Shown: in pieces, positions 41,207 through 49,414 of the stretch
Position numbering within the stretch: position 1 is the stretch's first letter
How the letters are laid out: each line of letters begins with the position of its first letter
DNA from: Acetobacterium bakii
Lineage (GTDB): Bacteria > Bacillota > Clostridia > Eubacteriales > Eubacteriaceae
Direction: 5' to 3'
DNA length: 64,000 nt
Assembly (NCBI RefSeq): GCF_001263355.1
Contig: NZ_LGYO01000003.1
Span: forward strand, 1 to 64,000
The notes under the pieces: generated by a model
Databases searched by the model: none
What the model saw: only the letters and a program-made list of their open reading frames with translations
What the model was told of the DNA's origin: nothing
Program-made: the position numbers and the translations under genes

Positions 41207-41483
41207 TGGTAAATGTTCAGGGACTGCTTCAGAAATTAAAAGACAAATCCAGAAAAGAGGGCGTCTCTTATCAGTTTATGCTGCAGTTGGTTTGTCAGGA
41301 GGAGTTCTTGAGGCGACTGGCAAATTCAAGGTAGTGAGTCTGATTCTTAAAGGCGGTTTATTTATTTTTGCATATACCGAGTTTAGCAGCAGGCCAACAA
41401 TGGACATTGATTTTTTAATGAAAAATTTGTCCAACAATCAAACGGTAGCGTGGACAAAACACGGAATCGGAAACATCAAATAA
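41206..41483 (+). pseudogene. AbiEii toxin, frameshifted and truncated
   Basis: The ATG overlaps the antitoxin stop (TGATG). The first 40 codons (LLQKLKDKSRKEGVSYQFML) and, after a frame break near 41325, VSLILKGGLFIFAYTEFSSR with PTMDIDFLMKNLSNN match the N-terminal nucleotidyltransferase region of AbiEii, including the LKGG and DIDF motifs. It ends soon afterwards; two thirds of the toxin are missing. Confidence 0.85.
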
Positions 41484-41500
41484 ACCATGAGGTGATGCAA

Positions 41501-42445
41501 ATGAAAACAGGACGGTTCATTTATAATTTGAATTATCCTATTTATGAAAAAGAAAGCTGTGAAATTGAGGTGCGCTCTCTTTTTAAGTTCGATTTAAAAG
41601 AAAAAGTCTTTTTTGAAAGTAGAAAAGTTCATCCTTCCATAAGTCCATTTTTAAAAAGCAGGTTGGAAATTATACACAAGGCTTCCACGTTTTTAGAACT
41701 TACAGAGTTGACAACGAAAAATAAGATAGCAGCATCAGATTTCATGGTTAAATATATGGAATTGGGAATAGATGACCCGCACTTCAAGAAAAGACGAGCG
41801 TATTGCAAAGCAATAGGTCTTGTTATTGGGGGACTTGCTTGTTATACTTCACCTAAAATTATATTTGGAATTACTTTTTATAAGGGGAACTGGTACTTTG
41901 GAAAATTAACAGAGAGAAGTCTTTATTGGAAAAAGCACAATAAGAAACCGAATTCGTATTCTAGTTCTATCGGTCTAAGTACTGCAAAAGTTCTTATAAA
42001 TATTGCGGGGAATGGAGATACATCCAAACGATTAATAGATCCATGTTGTGGTGTCGGGACTGTATTATTAGAAGGTGTTTGGGCAGGATATGATATTATC
42101 GGGTGTGAAATAAATAGTAAAACTGCTGAAAATGCACGAAAAAACTTGAGACATTTTAACTATGAAGCAAAGGTTATTACTGGAGATATTCAGGATATCG
42201 ATGAAAGTTTTGATGCTGCCATTGTAGATCTTCCATATGGTAATTTCAGCCTTAAAAATGATGAAAATCAATTAAAAATCATTAGGAATGCGATAAGAAT
42301 TTCAAAAAAAATCGTATTGGCTTCATCAGAAGATATAAGAGCTGAACTCGTACAGGAAAATCTCAAAATCATAGATCATTGTAAAATTGGGAAAAATAAA
42401 AATGGTGATTTTTTGCGTTATATCTGGGTATGCGAAGTAGGATAG
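41501..42445 (+). CDS. TRM11/THUMP-type RNA guanine methyltransferase
   Basis: 314 residues. The C-terminal half is a Rossmann methyltransferase with SAM motif I LIDPCCGVGTVLLEG, motif II IIGCEINSKTAENARKNL, and motif IV DLPYG in the place of the (N/D)PPY motif of RNA N2-guanosine enzymes. The N-terminal half lacks a clear THUMP domain but has the layout of Trm11-related proteins. GAGGTGA precedes ATG 41501. It stands alone and ends in a good terminator at 42472. The target RNA is not predictable. Confidence 0.75.
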   Translation: MKTGRFIYNLNYPIYEKESCEIEVRSLFKFDLKEKVFFESRKVHPSISPFLKSRLEIIHKASTFLELTELTTKNKIAASDFMVKYMELGIDDPHFKKRRAYCKAIGLVIGGLACYTSPKIIFGITFYKGNWYFGKLTERSLYWKKHNKKPNSYSSSIGLSTAKVLINIAGNGDTSKRLIDPCCGVGTVLLEGVWAGYDIIGCEINSKTAENARKNLRHFNYEAKVITGDIQDIDESFDAAIVDLPYGNFSLKNDENQLKIIRNAIRISKKIVLASSEDIRAELVQENLKIIDHCKIGKNKNGDFLRYIWVCEVG

Positions 42446-42471
42446 ATGAAATTGATTTCGAAAAAATAATA

Positions 42472-42520
42472 GGCAAGGTACTCTACGAAATATCAAATCG
42501 TATGGTACCTTGCCTTATTC
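42472..42520 (+). terminator. Terminator behind the methyltransferase
   Basis: GGCAAGGTAC (42472-42481) pairs perfectly with GTACCTTGCC (42505-42514) and is followed by TTATTCTTT. Confidence 0.8.
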
Positions 42521-42710
42521 TTTCAAGAGTAGGGATGAACGAAAATTAGCAATAATGAATGACTGTTATAAAAAGAAACAACGTATTTTTGTGCTGACAT
42601 TCGACCTGTTACTATAATCTTGTGCAAATCTAAAAACATCTAAATTTTCACTTGCGAACAACTGACATCTAAACTGCACACTCGCGCTCGATACTATTCT
42701 TCATGTTGCT

Positions 42711-43535
42711 TTACCTGCTTTTTTCTGAGCGAGCAAAAAGAAAGGTACCGATAATCAAACAAATCACGGTCAACACGACAATGGCGGTAAAGTTCACCAC
42801 GGGATTAAACAATACAACGCTTGCATATTCCGGAGTTCCGGCGTAGACCACCGCTCGAACTAAGTCCAGGCAGTACGTCATCGGCATGGCATGACTTAAG
42901 ACATACAGAATGCCACTGGAGTTATTGATTGGAATGATCGCTCCGGAAAGAAACATCTGCGGCATGGTGATAAGCATCACAGCAGTATTGGCTGTCTTAT
43001 TGCTTTTGATAACTCCGATGATGATCATCGCCAGAGCGCCCCCAGAAAGGCACATGAGCGGTGATAGGATGAGAATCATCAGCAGCTGTCCGGGATTCAG
43101 GGTAATTCCCATGATAATTCCGACAATTAATGTGCCTGCCATACTGATAATAGCGCTAAAGGATGAGCCGAAAATCTTACCGATTACGATCGAATAGCGT
43201 GAGATCGGAGAAACCAGCATTTCCTGGGTAAAATCCGTGGTATGGTCTTCGACCAATGATGTCATTCCCATGGTTGTGATCATAAAAAGCATATTAACCA
43301 TCATGCCAACCATCATAAATTTACTGTAATCGAAACTGAGTCCTCCCGTCATATTCTCGGCGAGGCTGCCGCCCAGCATCCCCATCATGATCAACGGCAT
43401 GGCAAGACTCGTGAAAATTGTACCGGGTGACCGGAGTGCGAGAGTTATGTCCCTTAGAGCGATCGTGATAACGGCGTTGATTTCACGTCCGACTCTTGAT
43501 TTTCTTTTTCCATTTGTCAATGAAATTTCATTCAT
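42711..43535 (-). CDS. ABC-2 type exporter permease (DrrB-like)
   Basis: 274 residues with six membrane helices and the ABC-2 signature (LSGGALAMIIIGVIKSN; MPQMFLSGAIIPINN, YVLSHAMPMTYCLDLVRAVV). It forms the membrane pore of a drug or lipid exporter with the ATPase encoded just before it; the start overlaps that gene's stop by four bases. It is the last gene of a four-gene region led by a two-component system. The substrate is unknown; antibiotics or antimicrobial peptides are typical for this family. Confidence 0.9.
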   Translation of the reverse strand: MNEISLTNGKRKSRVGREINAVITIALRDITLALRSPGTIFTSLAMPLIMMGMLGGSLAENMTGGLSFDYSKFMMVGMMVNMLFMITTMGMTSLVEDHTTDFTQEMLVSPISRYSIVIGKIFGSSFSAIISMAGTLIVGIIMGITLNPGQLLMILILSPLMCLSGGALAMIIIGVIKSNKTANTAVMLITMPQMFLSGAIIPINNSSGILYVLSHAMPMTYCLDLVRAVVYAGTPEYASVVLFNPVVNFTAIVVLTVICLIIGTFLFARSEKSR

Positions 43536-44473
43536 GCTGCACCTTCCGTTTTGTTAATGTAATCCACATATGCGTCTTCTAGAGATGGCTCTTTAATTTC
43601 CAATACAGTCAGTTTGGTTTTAAGTTTGGAGATAATTTCCTGCGGCGTTCTGTTCTGATAAGGAACGATGATATGCGTGTCTTTTTTATGTAACAATCCC
43701 AGCTCCGAAAGTTCACTCGTCAAGCTCATCCGGTCTTCGGCATCCAGAATAATTTCCTTGCGCAGCAGACTTTTTTTCATTTCTTCCGGCGAGCAGCAGC
43801 TGGCAATCTGTCCCTTATTGATAATGCATACCTTATCCACATGCTCAGCCTCGTCGATATAGTGTGTGGTCAAAAACACTGTTGTTCCGTATTCTTTGCG
43901 GACATTATTAATGTATTCCCACAGACTTCTACGGCTTACCGCGTCCAGTCCCTGCGTCGGTTCGTCAAGAAACAAAACGGCCGGTGTGTGCATGAGGCTG
44001 CGGATAATCTCCAGTTTGCGCTGCATGCCGCCTGACATCTTTTTGACGGGCTTAAATATGGCATCCCGAATTCCGACAATCTCGGCGAGTTCCATGACAC
44101 GATTTTTATATTCTGCGGGCATCAGCCGAAAGGATGGACGGTAACTGTACATCCCATATAAACAAGCATGGAAACGAATATTTTCCTCCGCTGAGAGCTG
44201 TAGATCGAGGCTGGGTTTCTGGAAGATAATCCCTACCTTATCGCGCACCTGCTTTGCTTCCTTTTCAATGTCATAGCCGGCAATCGTTACGATGCCAGAA
44301 GTTTTGGATAGCGTAGTGGTCAGTATCGAAATAGTGGTGGTTTTTCCGGCTCCGTTGGGACCGAGGAAAGCAAAAAACTCGCCTTCATCCACTGCAAAAC
44401 TCACGCCCTTGACGGCAGGTGTTTTTGCTTTGTCATATTGTTTTATCAGATCTTCTACTTGAATCATCGACAT
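43532..44473 (-). CDS. ABC exporter ATP-binding protein (DrrA-like)
   Basis: 313 residues: Walker A LGPNGAGKTTTISIL, Q-loop IFQKPSLD, signature KKMSGGMQRKLEIIRS, Walker B AVLFLDEPTQGLD, switch His in TTHYIDEAEH. The C-terminal ~80 residues form the regulatory extension usual in DrrA-type exporters. It lies 108 bases downstream of the kinase, in a gap that holds a 21-base box also found ahead of the response regulator, so the exporter is probably switched by that two-component system. Confidence 0.95.
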   Translation of the reverse strand: MSMIQVEDLIKQYDKAKTPAVKGVSFAVDEGEFFAFLGPNGAGKTTTISILTTTLSKTSGIVTIAGYDIEKEAKQVRDKVGIIFQKPSLDLQLSAEENIRFHACLYGMYSYRPSFRLMPAEYKNRVMELAEIVGIRDAIFKPVKKMSGGMQRKLEIIRSLMHTPAVLFLDEPTQGLDAVSRRSLWEYINNVRKEYGTTVFLTTHYIDEAEHVDKVCIINKGQIASCCSPEEMKKSLLRKEIILDAEDRMSLTSELSELGLLHKKDTHIIVPYQNRTPQEIISKLKTKLTVLEIKEPSLEDAYVDYINKTEGAA

Positions 44474-44529
44474 AAAAATAACCTCCTGTTTATTTACTTC
44501 GAAATTAGTTTAACAAAGCAATTTAAACA

Positions 44530-44550
44530 CAATATAAATGGAGTTTAAAC
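44530..44550 (-). promoter_or_regulatory. Shared response-regulator box, exporter copy
   Basis: These 21 bases match 46355-46375 in 18 positions, in the same orientation relative to the following gene. In the wider region a TTTAAACACARYRTAAATG unit repeats at 44522-44540 and 44544-44562, 22 bases apart. That is two helical turns, as expected for OmpR-type dimers. Confidence 0.6.
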
Positions 44551-44581
44551 ACAGCGTAAATGCGAAAAAAAAAGTTCGGAG

Positions 44582-45649
44582 CTACTTGACAGGATGGAAC
44601 TTCGGCAAGGTAATCGTAAATGTTGTGCCTTGATTGATCTCGCTTTGCGGAGTAATCTGACCTTCATGCAATTCAACAATTTTTTTGGCAAGGGAGAGCC
44701 CGAGCCCGTTACCGCCGAGAGCTCTGTCGCGGGATTTATCCACTTTATAAAAGCGTTCAAATATATGTATTTGGTCTTCCGGCCTGATACCGATACCGGT
44801 ATCGATAATCCGACAACGCACATTTGTTTGATCGGACGTTAAAATAACCCGGATCACTCCACCCTCTGGCGTGAATTTTATAGCATTATTGAGAAGATTC
44901 ACCCAAACCTGGGACAGCAGTCCCTCGTCGCCCTGGATCGCCAATCTTTCCAGGTCCACTTCCATCGCAATATGCTTGGTGCTCCATTGCGGCTCCAGCA
45001 TCAGGGCGATTTCCTCCAGCTGCTTGTCGAGCCTGAATTCGATGAAGGATAAAGGTTCTCCTCCAGTTTCCAGCGCTGATAGTTTCAGCAGATTATCACT
45101 TAAGGCCGACAATCGTTTGCTTTCGGCTTCAATGATGCCTAAATAGCGATTTTTCTGTGTAGCTGTAAGTGTGTCGTTTTTTAATAATGCAGCAAATCCG
45201 CTGATGGAAGTCAGCGGTGATTGTATCTCATGGGATACGTTGGATATGAAATCCTGCCGCAACTGTTCCATAGAGCCAAGTTCTTTTGCTATTTTATTGA
45301 TTCCCGCCACCATATCGTTGTGGTGGTACTCATCCCAGGTCTCGATAAAGACGTCGAAATCCCCTTGGGCAATTCTTGTCATAGCATTCAGTAATTGACT
45401 CTGCATGACATGATGCTGCTGGATACCTTTTGAATACTTGCCAGCGATTAATCTGGACACGGATGCCACACCTATGAATAAAATCATGCCAATGAGGCCT
45501 GAAATAATATGAGTCCAAAATTCCGGAGGAGTGCCGGTCCAGTGATAAATCATAAACGTAATGCCATACCCTGCGCCAAAAAAACATCCAAAAGCAAAAA
45601 AAAGTAGAATCACTGAAATTGCAGAAGGAGGTCGGTTAGCCTGTTTCAC
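44582..45649 (-). CDS. Sensor histidine kinase
   Basis: 355 residues with two membrane helices (~10-35 and ~40-62) and almost no extracellular loop between them, so it probably senses within the membrane or via the exporter. A HAMP-like linker is followed by the H-box FISNVSHEIQSPLTSISGFA and the ATPase boxes VWVNLLNNAIKFTPEG (N), IIDTGIGIRPED (G1) and GGNGLGLSLAKKIVE (G2). Its start overlaps the response-regulator stop by four bases. Intramembrane-sensing kinases beside ABC exporters are common in Firmicutes. Confidence 0.95.
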   Translation of the reverse strand: MKQANRPPSAISVILLFFAFGCFFGAGYGITFMIYHWTGTPPEFWTHIISGLIGMILFIGVASVSRLIAGKYSKGIQQHHVMQSQLLNAMTRIAQGDFDVFIETWDEYHHNDMVAGINKIAKELGSMEQLRQDFISNVSHEIQSPLTSISGFAALLKNDTLTATQKNRYLGIIEAESKRLSALSDNLLKLSALETGGEPLSFIEFRLDKQLEEIALMLEPQWSTKHIAMEVDLERLAIQGDEGLLSQVWVNLLNNAIKFTPEGGVIRVILTSDQTNVRCRIIDTGIGIRPEDQIHIFERFYKVDKSRDRALGGNGLGLSLAKKIVELHEGQITPQSEINQGTTFTITLPKFHPVK

Positions 45650-46323
45650 GCGATCACCTCCAGCCTATAGCCAAGACCCCGGATGGTGGTAATTTTAAAA
45701 CCGGTCTGTTCTTCCGGAAAACGATCGCGTAAGCGGTTTACATGGACGTCCAACGTCCGTTCGTTTCCCTCAAAATCAACGCCCCATATATCCTCAATCA
45801 ACCGGTTGCGGGAAAATGTTTTGCCGGGAAAGCTTGCCAGCTTGAAGAGCAATTCAAATTCCTTCATCGGAATATCTTCAGGTAAGCCATTCATCGTGAT
45901 GTTGTAGCTATTTCTATCGATCGTGACATTGCCGACCTGGATTACCTGGGAGGCTTCGATTTTATAACGCCGCAACAGTGCCTGAACGCGTACGACCAAC
46001 TCATCGCCTTCAAAAGGCTTCGTCAGATAATCGTCGGCGCCAAGTCCGAAGCCTTTCACCTTGTTTGCGAGCTCACCTTTGGCGGTCAGCATTAAAACCG
46101 GCATGTTTTCGTAATAAGAACGCAAATGACGACAGAGCTCAAAGCCGTCCATGTTCGGCATCATGATGTCGATAATTGCCAGATCAGGGTTATCAACATT
46201 GATTTTTTGTAGCGCCTCATGTCCATCTGCCGCTTCGCATACTTCAAATCCATTGTTTCGAAGCAAGGCAAATACAAGCTCACGGATGTTCGAATCGTCG
46301 TCAACAATCATAATTTTACTCAT
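45646..46323 (-). CDS. OmpR/PhoB-family response regulator
   Basis: 225 residues: receiver (MIVDDDSN, phospho-acceptor Asp in LAIIDIMMPNMDGFELC, Lys in DYLTKPFEG) and winged-helix output domain (FELLFKLASFPGKTFSRNRL, LDVHVNRLRDRF, TIRGLGYRLE). It heads the operon response regulator-kinase-exporter. The box at 46355-46375, upstream of its start, suggests autoregulation together with activation of the exporter genes. Confidence 0.96.
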   Translation of the reverse strand: MSKIMIVDDDSNIRELVFALLRNNGFEVCEAADGHEALQKINVDNPDLAIIDIMMPNMDGFELCRHLRSYYENMPVLMLTAKGELANKVKGFGLGADDYLTKPFEGDELVVRVQALLRRYKIEASQVIQVGNVTIDRNSYNITMNGLPEDIPMKEFELLFKLASFPGKTFSRNRLIEDIWGVDFEGNERTLDVHVNRLRDRFPEEQTGFKITTIRGLGYRLEVIA

Positions 46324-46354
46324 CTTTGATCACCTCTTCTAAATTGTATCATAT

Positions 46355-46375
46355 CAATGTAAACGGAGATTAAAC
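46355..46375 (-). promoter_or_regulatory. Shared response-regulator box, autoregulatory copy
   Basis: 18 of 21 bases agree with the box at 44530-44550. It lies 32 bases upstream of the response-regulator ATG. On the gene's strand both copies read GTTTAA(A/T)CTCC(A/G)TTTA and then (T/C)ATTG. Confidence 0.6.
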
Positions 46376-46378
46376 GAT

Positions 46379-46531
46379 ATGAAAATTAATGCAGAAACAC
46401 CGGAGGAATATATCAGCCAGCTGTCGGAAGACAAAGCGGAAGCTATTCAGCGCTTACGAAAAACGATTCAGGATAATCTGTCGCCGGGTTTTGAGGAAGT
46501 TATATCTTACTATAATACCGGTTCAACTTGA
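46379..46531 (+). pseudogene. DUF1801 (YdhG-like) protein, N-terminal stub
   Basis: 50 codons, MKINAETPEEYISQLSEDKA and then RLRKTIQDNLSPGFEEVISY. This is the conserved start of DUF1801 proteins, which normally have 115-150 residues. The frame ends where the central GMIGY segment should begin. A terminator follows at 46556. Confidence 0.75.
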
Positions 46532-46555
46532 AATGGGCCCTGAAAATTAAACAAT

Positions 46556-46594
46556 AAAAAACAGGGCATCTGAAATGGTTGTCCTGTTTTTTAT
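46556..46594 (+). terminator. Terminator behind the DUF1801 stub
   Basis: AAAAACAGG and CCTGTTTTTT arms around a 17-base loop. The symmetric A/T runs could serve both strands. Confidence 0.65.
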
Positions 46595-46677
46595 TGCTCG
46601 GTATATTCTTTTATAAACTTTCTCTACTCAGTTATGTGTTGGACCGCTTTTCGTGCATTTTCCAAAAGGAAAAGTAC

Positions 46678-46884
46678 TTAAGCTTTTTCTCCATACATTT
46701 CTTCTGAGTGGTGGAATCCACCGTTGACTTTCATAATTTCTCTTTCATCTTTAAAGCTTATCCATCCGCCAACTTCTGGGCGATCGTTGATTTCCCCCCA
46801 TGCACTTTCCAATGTTTCACATTCGGTTTGGCAAATCTTAAATTTCTCACCGTAGGCTTTAGATTGCATCATTACAGTTTTCAA
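46678..46884 (-). CDS. Small conserved-looking hypothetical protein, 68 aa
   Basis: Read from TTG 46884 with AAGGAGAAC directly upstream on its strand, which is strong support for translation. The product is hydrophilic (MKTVMMQSKAYGEKFKICQT, with the end MKVNGGFHHSEEMYGEKA). It has no signal, membrane segment or known motif, although a C-x3-C pair (ICQTEC) is present. I do not recognise the family. It is a single gene, divergent from the L25/CTC gene. Confidence 0.55.
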   Translation of the reverse strand: MKTVMMQSKAYGEKFKICQTECETLESAWGEINDRPEVGGWISFKDEREIMKVNGGFHHSEEMYGEKA

Positions 46885-47022
46885 TTTGTTCTCCTTAGAA
46901 TATATTTCTTTAATATTAAGTATATTTTTATGTACCCTGAAGTGGTGACATTAAACAAAAATATTTACCAAAGACGCATGAGCAGGTCACAGTAGGCTTT
47001 TCGTTGCATTTTTCTAAAAACC

Positions 47023-47051
47023 TTGATATTGATACATTTGTTTGGTATAAT
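47023..47051 (+). promoter_or_regulatory. Promoter of the L25/CTC gene
   Basis: TTGATA (47023-47028), 17-base spacer, TATAAT (47046-47051): a strong housekeeping promoter. The transcript would start near 47058 and carry a ~115-base leader with a large hairpin. Confidence 0.75.
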
Positions 47052-47086
47052 TAAAAAAGAAGAGTTGAAAAACATCGAAAAAAATA

Positions 47087-47134
47087 ATTCGCTAGAGTTT
47101 TAATTGAAATTTATCAAATAAAACTCTAGCGAAT
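47087..47134 (+). promoter_or_regulatory. Perfect 16-bp hairpin in the L25/CTC leader
   Basis: ATTCGCTAGAGTTTTA (47087-47102) pairs perfectly with TAAAACTCTAGCGAAT (47119-47134) across a 16-base loop. There is no T-run after it, so it is not a classical terminator. It ends 39 bases before the ATG. It could be an RNA element (a protein-binding leader) or a DNA palindrome. Confidence 0.65.
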
Positions 47135-47173
47135 AATATTATGTGAGAGTTTATCAAGAGAGGCGAAAATAAT

Positions 47174-47803
47174 ATGAATGAAAAAGTAACAATTGCAATT
47201 GAAAAAAGAGAAATAGGGAAGAGCAGTTCAGGTAAAAAGCTAAGAGCAATAGGTTATATCCCTGGCGCTGTCAATAGAAAAGGTCTGGAATCAGTTTCAA
47301 TAAAAATAAAAAAAGATGAATTGTTGAAAAACATACTTCAATATGGGAGGAACTATTTATTTACTCTCGATCTTGAGGGACAAGAATCATACCCTGCAAT
47401 GATAAAAGAGATGCAGCATTCGGCAATAAAAAGAGAAGTTTTAAATGTTGTTTTTCAGCAGGTATCATTTACCGAACCAATTAAGTTCGATCTTAATATT
47501 AAGATCGTCGGCAAGGAAGCATTAGAATTAAGAGAACTTAATTTTGTGCAACAAATGGACAAAATACATGTGACAGGATTACCACAGGATATACCTGATT
47601 TTCTTGAAATTGATGTAACGGATCTTAATATGAATGACAAAATATGTATAAGTGATGTTAAATTTCCAAAAGGAATTGAAACAGAAATTGAAGCAGATAC
47701 AATAGTATTAGTGATAAATGAATTAAGATTAGCTGAAGTTATCACAGAAGATGAGTTAGATGATACAATCACAGAAGCCGTACAGGAAGAAGAAAACCTG
47801 TAG
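47174..47803 (+). CDS. Ribosomal protein L25 / general stress protein CTC
   Basis: 209 residues with the two domains of the CTC form of L25. The N-terminal 5S-rRNA-binding barrel (IAIEKREIGKSSSGKKLRAI, with GYIPGAVN) covers ~1-95 and the C-terminal TL5-like domain (VTGLPQDIPDFLEIDVTDLN) ~100-190. The tail is acidic. The protein binds 5S rRNA in the large subunit, and in Firmicutes its CTC form is induced under stress. It has its own promoter and a leader hairpin. Confidence 0.93.
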   Translation: MNEKVTIAIEKREIGKSSSGKKLRAIGYIPGAVNRKGLESVSIKIKKDELLKNILQYGRNYLFTLDLEGQESYPAMIKEMQHSAIKREVLNVVFQQVSFTEPIKFDLNIKIVGKEALELRELNFVQQMDKIHVTGLPQDIPDFLEIDVTDLNMNDKICISDVKFPKGIETEIEADTIVLVINELRLAEVITEDELDDTITEAVQEEENL

Positions 47804-48117
47804 AATTTATTGATTAGGTGTGTAGCCGTAATATCAAGGAGTGTGCTTTACCCCTGATGGCGAAAATATCCTTTGTAACATTTACAGATTTCTCAAAATG
47901 TGTGGTTAGCATAAAGATTGAGGAAAAATAGTTTGAAAATCTGCCTTCTATGGTAAAGTAAATACTCATAGGGGGCTATTTTTATGGAAAAAATAGAAGA
48001 TCATACAAACAAACTAAAAAAATAAATTTAGTTGCTGACACCCTTAATATGGAAGAAAAAACCTAAAGAACTTTACTTTTTGAATTTAGTCATGTAGTAT
48101 GATAGTATAGTAAAAGT
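47804..48117. other. Gene-free interval before tRNA-Val
   Basis: Holds one 13-codon ORF (ATG at 47984 after TAGGGGGC: MEKIEDHTNKLKK), probably not meaningful, and the likely tRNA promoter region (TAGTATGATAGTATAG). No other gene is seen. Confidence 0.4.
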
Positions 48118-48193
48118 GATCTCGTAGCTCAGCTGGGAGAGCATTACCTTCACACGGTAGGGGTCGCTGGTTCAAGTCCAGTCGGGATCACCA
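48118..48193 (+). tRNA. tRNA-Val (anticodon CAC)
   Basis: 76 bases with a full cloverleaf: acceptor GATCTCG/CGGGATC, D-arm GCTC-AGCTGGGA-GAGC, anticodon stem TTACC/GGTAG with loop TTCACAC, T-arm CGCTG-GTTCAAGT-CCAG, discriminator A and an encoded CCA. Anticodon CAC reads the Val codon GUG. Unlike the two tRNA halves elsewhere in the window it is intact. Confidence 0.93.
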
Positions 48194-48343
48194 CTTTTTA
48201 CAAGAAATAGATCAGGCTTAATCGCCGTTCTTTTTTTATTTTTTGGAAAAGCACAGGATTAATTGAGACTTCAATGAAGATCGTTGAAACAGGAAGAAAA
48301 AGCGTTGAACTCACGCTTATCGAATTCAGTTTGAAGAGCATGA

Positions 48344-48370
48344 GAGAGCCGTTTATCGGTTCTCTTTTCT
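48344..48370 (+). terminator. Terminator between tRNA-Val and modA
   Basis: GAGAGCCG and CGGTTCTC arms (one G-T pair) with loop TTTAT, followed by TTTTCTTATTT. Confidence 0.65.
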
Positions 48371-48519
48371 TATTTCCTGAAATTTAATTCTCTTGCGAAA
48401 ATCTTTTGACGATATTTATTTGTACTCGGAATTTCATAGTATTTTTAAAGTAAAATAGACTTGAATTTAATCAAAAGCTCAATAAGGCTGCTGTTTTTAA
48501 TTCAGTATCCGTAGCTGGC

Positions 48520-48562
48520 TTGACATTGAAGAATACTTTATTATATAATGTTAAACATTATA
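48520..48562 (+). promoter_or_regulatory. modA promoter with palindromic operator
   Basis: TTGACA (48520-48525), 18-base spacer, TATAAT (48544-48549). The -10 box is the left arm of a perfect 19-base palindrome, TATAATGTTAAACATTATA (48544-48562), which would cover the start site. A repressor bound there would block transcription. No ModE gene is seen nearby, so the regulator is unknown. Confidence 0.65.
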
Positions 48563-48607
48563 AAAAGTAACAAAACATAACAAAATGAAAGGAAAGAGGA
48601 AGAAGAG

Positions 48608-49405
48608 ATGAAAGCGACAAAAAAATGGTTAGTGGTTTTATTGGTAATTGGGACAATAGTCTGTTTTATGTCAGCATGCAGCAGCAAGTCCGAAACAAAG
48701 GCAGAGGAAACAACAAATCAGGAGCAGAGTCTTAGTGGTCAAACCGTATTTGTTTATTGCGGAGCAGGTATGACAAAACCCTTTGGAGCAATTGCAGACG
48801 CATTCAAAGAAGAAACTGGCTGTGAAATGGAAGTTGTTTATGCCAATGCGGCGCAACTTCAGAATCAGATTCTAACAACCGGAGAAGGTGATTTATTTAT
48901 TGCAGGTTCTGCAGATGAGCTGACACCGGTTAAAGATTCTGTGACAGAAAGCAAGGATCTTGTCAAACATGTACCCGTATTGGCTGTGAAAAGCGCGAAT
49001 CCGCTGGGTATTTTAGGCTTGAATGATTTAACCAAAGAGGGTGTGGAAGTTGTTCTTGGCGATGCTGATGCGACACCGATTGGTAAAATTGCCAATAAAG
49101 CGTTAACCGATTTGGGAATACTAAATAATGTGAATGTAATTGCCCGGGCTGCCACTGCTCCAGAGATATTTAATGCTTTGTCAGTTGACGAATGCAGTGC
49201 GATTATTGTCTGGAAAGAAAATGTGACTGGTTCCAGTACTGAAATTGTGAAGACATCAGACTTAGATGCCTATGTAAAAACAGTTCCAGCAGCCAAATTA
49301 AGCAGCAGTAAAAATACGGAAGCACTTGAAGCATTTATGACCTTTTTAGATTCGGACGCGGCGAAAAACATTTGGAAAACTAATGGATATGAAGTGCTCA
49401 ACTAA
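48608..49405 (+). CDS. modA: Molybdate/tungstate ABC transporter substrate-binding lipoprotein
   Basis: 265 residues. The signal peptide ends in the lipobox MSAC, so the mature protein is anchored outside the membrane by Cys24. The mature part has the ModA/Wtp-type fold: VFVYCGAGMTKPFGAIADAF, ANAAQLQNQILTTGEGDLFI and KNTEALEAFMTFLDSDAAKN. It binds the oxyanion and passes it to the permease encoded 9 bases downstream. A palindrome overlaps its promoter. Molybdate and tungstate cannot be told apart here; acetogens need one of them for formate dehydrogenase. Confidence 0.9.
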   Translation: MKATKKWLVVLLVIGTIVCFMSACSSKSETKAEETTNQEQSLSGQTVFVYCGAGMTKPFGAIADAFKEETGCEMEVVYANAAQLQNQILTTGEGDLFIAGSADELTPVKDSVTESKDLVKHVPVLAVKSANPLGILGLNDLTKEGVEVVLGDADATPIGKIANKALTDLGILNNVNVIARAATAPEIFNALSVDECSAIIVWKENVTGSSTEIVKTSDLDAYVKTVPAAKLSSSKNTEALEAFMTFLDSDAAKNIWKTNGYEVLN

Positions 49406-49414
49406 ATTGTTGGT

